Below are positions 60,501-64,000 of a stretch of DNA of 64,000 bases, piece after piece (the stretch's first letter is position 1; each line of letters starts with the position of its first letter). A model generated the notes under the pieces. The model was not told where the DNA came from and did not search any database. It saw nothing but the letters and a program-made list of their open reading frames with translations. A program made the position numbers and the translations under genes. Origin of the DNA: Neelides folsomi (taxonomy: Eukaryota; Arthropoda; Collembola; Neelipleona; Neelidae); the NCBI GenBank assembly GCA_034687125.1, contig JAQGBZ010000060.1, positions 1 to 64,000 of the forward strand, read 5' to 3'.

Positions 60501-62102
60501 TTTATCTCGCGGACCCTCACACCTCAGACCTGATTTTTCCTTCTGATAGAAAAGTCTGGGTAAAGAACAACCCTCGTTTTTCATATAACTACTTTTATAA
60601 CCACTCAATGGAAAATTTCTCTATCCAATAACCATGAATAACCACACTACCTTATGTACAATCGTACTACAGTATATTTATTAATATTACCAGATGTAGA
60701 GTATTATACAAGTACATACATTAATGGAATATTGTAGTTGGTAAATGCTATGTGTGTATTTAATATAATGGATTGTAAAAAGAGATTGTCTTATATTTTA
60801 AGAGATTGTAATTTCCTTCAATGAGTTTTTGATAACTAGTGATATACATATATAATTTATATGATTTCTAATTTCCCTATATAATGTAGCATAAATTGGG
60901 AAGGGCATAAGTTATAGTGAATGATGCAATAAATTTTTGGTTGCACTTTTCTCATTATCATTCCATGGTTGATAATGATCAGATGGAGGTGTGGGATTGG
61001 AGGTCTCCTTTTTATAAGGGAGTCTATGGAAGGGTGTGTATGGAGATGGAGCGACTATAAAAACTAGAATCTATTGAAGTGGAGGTAAAAAGGGTCCAAA
61101 GACAGGGGGATTAGCCCTCCAATGCTCCTCAAACTTAAGCCACTACAAGAATTTGTCGCTCATTTGACCCTCCTCGGATAAAAAATGTCAAGCTTCCAAA
61201 GATCGATTCTTTTGATATTTCTTCCCTAATGGGCTCTCCATCTTTCTACTTTTCTTTTTATATTTACAACCTTCTGCCTATATGTAACTAAATATATTTT
61301 TACAAAATATATATATATAATACTATGCTTATATTGTATACTTATAGAGAGTATTAGAATAAAAGTTTTATATGGAGGTGGTGGTTTTGAGCAAGAGGGT
61401 GAATCGACGATGTGGAAGGTGACATCGGAGATGACTTAATTTTTGACTCGACAGGATTTTGTTGTCACTTTCTTCCCCTTTTATCTCTGGAGTGTCTTTG
61501 TGGGAGTTGCGGAGTGAGACCTAACGAGTTCCCTTTAAAGGCCCCGTCAAAACCCATGTCGGTTATTACGACCATTAGACTTCTATCTCCACCACTCACA
61601 TTTCATTCCGAGTTTTATCTCTGTGGGAATTTCCTATCTCTCAACTCCTCACTCCCAAAATGTCTCTCCGACTAAGGAATTATCCTCAATCAGTCGTAAT
61701 GTCCAAATGCAGGGCCAAATGGAACTTGCGGATTACAATTTCACCGTCTGGAGAACTCACAAAATTTTAAGACCATTTTTTATTTAAAAAATGATCTCAA
61801 TATAAACTTAATATCTAAACCATACGTGATAAACCTTAAAATATATTACTACTAATATATGTATATTATGTATTTAAAATCCATCACGTAAACTAAAGTT
61901 AAATGTTTTTAAAGCTTATAACTTATAATATTTTTATATATTTGTACGTAACGGGATTTTAATAATAAAGTAAGAAGATTGACAATTTGATAAATAATTT
62001 ACAATTACCTGGCGGGTATCCCATAGAAGGATGCATGTCCATAGGAGAAACGGTGATTCCGAGGCCGTTCATCGTATACGGCGATGATTTCAAATATGAC
62101 AT
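54571..62102 (-). CDS. Otx: Orthodenticle/Otx homeodomain transcription factor
   Basis: Four exons join in phase (62009-62102, 60003-60157, 55040-55529 and 54571-54785) to give 317 aa. The N-terminus [20 protein letters not shown] matches the conserved Otx start. The homeodomain begins [19 protein letters not shown]. It reads [20 protein letters not shown] and, after an intron between residues 46 and 47 (RVQ|VWF), [12 protein letters not shown]. Lys at position 50 gives bicoid-type TAATCC specificity. The intron position is the classic one for PRD-class homeoboxes. Downstream are Asn, His, Ser and Pro runs, then [14 protein letters not shown]. The last exon is Ser/Tyr-rich with [20 protein letters not shown], resembling the Otx tail. 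Otx specifies head and brain territory in animals. The large introns (4.5 and 1.85 kb) may carry enhancers. Confidence 0.96.
55530..60002. other. Otx intron within the homeobox (4.5 kb)
   Basis: Contains a degenerate tandem repeat (56280-56405) and GC-richer blocks at 55970-56160, 56660-56830, 58400-58900 and 59330-59600. An isolated 98-codon open frame on the plus strand runs from 57790 to 58086. Taken as intron with possible enhancers. Confidence 0.5.
56280..56405. repeat. Degenerate tandem repeat in Otx intron
   Basis: Roughly seven imperfect copies of a 15-18 bp unit resembling CTAAAATCACAAAG, with AAAGTCACAAAG and ATGCTAAA variants. Confidence 0.65.
60158..62008. other. First Otx intron (1.85 kb)
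   Basis: AT-rich with a TATA-type repeat at about 61305-61320 and a GC-richer block at 61380-61760. No exon recognised; candidate enhancer. Confidence 0.45.
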
Positions 62103-64000
62103 TGGAGGTGGGACGCCGGAACCTCCGTGGCCCCCGCCACTGCCAAAGGAAGAGAACGCCAGGATGCTTGCAATTTTGACAAAAACTTCCACTCAACTCA
62201 CAACAAAATAAATCTGCCCTTTAGCTCCTGTAAATAAATAAATAAAAACAATTATAAAATGCCTTGTTTTATCAATCCTAGTTAATTAGTAGGATATACC
62301 AAATTGGCTTATATTATATTATTGTAGCGTGTAATTGAATATAATATATCTGGATAATTAGCAAAAATCATATATAAAGTGTTGTTGATTGAAGATTAGT
62401 TTTTTTTTTGCAAAAGATGTTAAATTTGCAGAATTGCTGAAAGATGAGCCATTGACTCTTTTTATCTTCTAATGCAGTTCCTGCACTTTTGACCAATTAA
62501 GAATTTTGTGTAAGTAGAGATAGGAGATTTACATGAGAGATTTCCCATTGAACTTAAAAGAGGATCTGTGGCTCGAGAAAAAAACTAAAACCATGTTAAC
62601 TTCAACTTTAACATTTAAACCAATCGTTTACTTTCAATTTTCCTTACCATACAATAATATAAAAAGCGAGCATATAATTTTTAGACCATATTTATCTGTG
62701 ACTATCTTTCACATAAGGTTTTAACATTGAATATACATAGAGTAATAATATATTTGTATTTATTTATTCTACAATATATTTACTATGTGCGTTTATTTAT
62801 ATATGAAATACAGCTGAAATCGTTATAGGCCCAAATTCCCATTATAAGAATTCTTCACACACCTTCGCATTTCTTTATTTCTTGACAAAGGAAGGAGAAA
62901 CTGTGTAGAGAAAATTGGATAGGAAAAATGTATAGAAAAATGTATGATAAAGATAAAGTGCATTGAAAAGCATTGAAGGGAAAAGCTGAGGAGTTTTATT
63001 CAAACGTGAGAGCTTTTTAACTTTGTTTCACCTGGGCCTGACGTACAAAGAAATGTTTGAGGTAAAGTGAGTGAGGAATAAAAAGCCATATGTGGAAGGA
63101 GTTTGAAGAAATTAATCCTCCTTTTCCATTTCCTTCATCGGACATGTGGGATTGGAAATGTCCAGGAGAGTTCATGCTGGGCCATTCAAATTATTAACAT
63201 TTCCTCAATACCCAACTCAATACATTATCAATACATTCACTCTCATACATTCACACTACTTTCAGTGGACATTCACAATTCACAATCACATTCACTTCTC
63301 TCTCAACTATGAATTCAGTTCTTAAGTCTTTAAATACAATAAGTTTATAAAGAACTTTCACATTTAATTTTTTTCATTCCTTAAGTTTTTCAATCCATTA
63401 ATATTTATTAATATAATTAAATAAATAATATTTTACTATAAAATAGTTAGAAGTGACTTTTATGCGATCCATTAAGTTTTCGAATATCATATTACAACAT
63501 AAAGATATTTTGTAGCTTATTATTAAAATGTTTTTATATAAATAAAATATCAAATATTATATTTGATATTTTTCATATAGGACATTCATTCATCCTTTCA
63601 TGCATTGAGAAATTGTTCACCAAAGTATATTAATTTTTTAAAAAAGGGCCAGAGGGGGACTTTGAATAGGAACTAAAAGGAGGATTGGAATAGTCGTTGA
63701 CATTTGGGGCCTCCGAGTCTGGTGAGAGCAACTGCACCCATGATATAATAAATTCATTTGAGGGAGAGAGGGAGAATTAACCCTCGATTTTTATGAGGAT
63801 GAAAAGAAGATGAAGGTAAACTGCCTCCTCCCATTGGTTTCCTATCCCCATTCACATTCAAAGTGCAATCCACTTCCTTTGTTCCCTCCCCAAAGGTGTG
63901 TGCGTCTCCCTGAGCCCGGCCAGGCTCCTTCCACCAACTACATGGAGATTCCTTTCGATCGGCTTTTACCATCAAATACATTCCCATCCATTAAATATTA
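62103..64000. promoter_or_regulatory. Otx upstream region
   Basis: About 1.9 kb upstream of the Otx start codon. Mostly AT-rich, with a GC-richer block at 63650-63990 that has an open frame on the minus strand but no family match. It probably holds the Otx promoter and 5' UTR; core elements were not identified. A bicoid/Otx-type TAATCC occurs near 63113. Confidence 0.4.

Noticed and set aside
63754-63987. 77-codon minus-strand frame upstream of Otx
   Set aside because: Lies in a GC-richer block likely to be promoter or 5' UTR; no match to any Otx N-terminal sequence.

Overview
The window is eukaryotic nuclear DNA: strongly AT-rich, with spliced protein genes using GT-AG introns and long non-coding stretches. 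The gene content is animal. The Otx homeobox gene and the general sequence style suggest an arthropod, perhaps a crustacean such as a copepod. That placement is inference; the sequence proves only a metazoan. All exon models come from reading frames, splice signals and recalled protein families; no transcript data were available.

Bases 1-21,000 are a compact gene-dense block with mostly short introns. In order: the start of a C2H2 zinc-finger gene cut by the window edge (-), an HTATIP2/TIP30-like oxidoreductase (-), the V-ATPase assembly factor VMA21 (-), the RNA-editing deaminase ADAR (-), a small unrecognised gene (-), the NatC subunit NAA35 (-), the elongation factor ELOF1 (+), a divergent nardilysin NRDC (+) and the actin N-acetyltransferase NAA80 (-).

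Bases 21,863-49,918 hold one large gene, EHBP1 (+): N-terminal C2 domain, calponin-homology domain, bMERB coiled coil and a C-terminal CaaX box. Its exons are small and its introns reach about 7.5 kb. The introns contain an antisense, unrecognised, spliced gene (30,095-31,089) and an antisense array of decaying exon-like tandem units (about 46.5-49.0 kb).

Bases 54,571-62,102 hold Otx/orthodenticle (-), with four exons and an intron inside the homeobox. EHBP1 and Otx converge tail to tail. EHBP1 and OTX1 are also neighbours in vertebrates, so this looks like an ancient linked pair. The bloated EHBP1 and Otx introns, with GC-richer islands, are plausible homes for Otx enhancers.

The main leads for follow-up are the EHBP1-Otx linkage, a long hairpin just 3' of the ADAR stop codon, the antisense tandem exon-like array, the nested unrecognised gene, and the odd active site and C-terminus of nardilysin.
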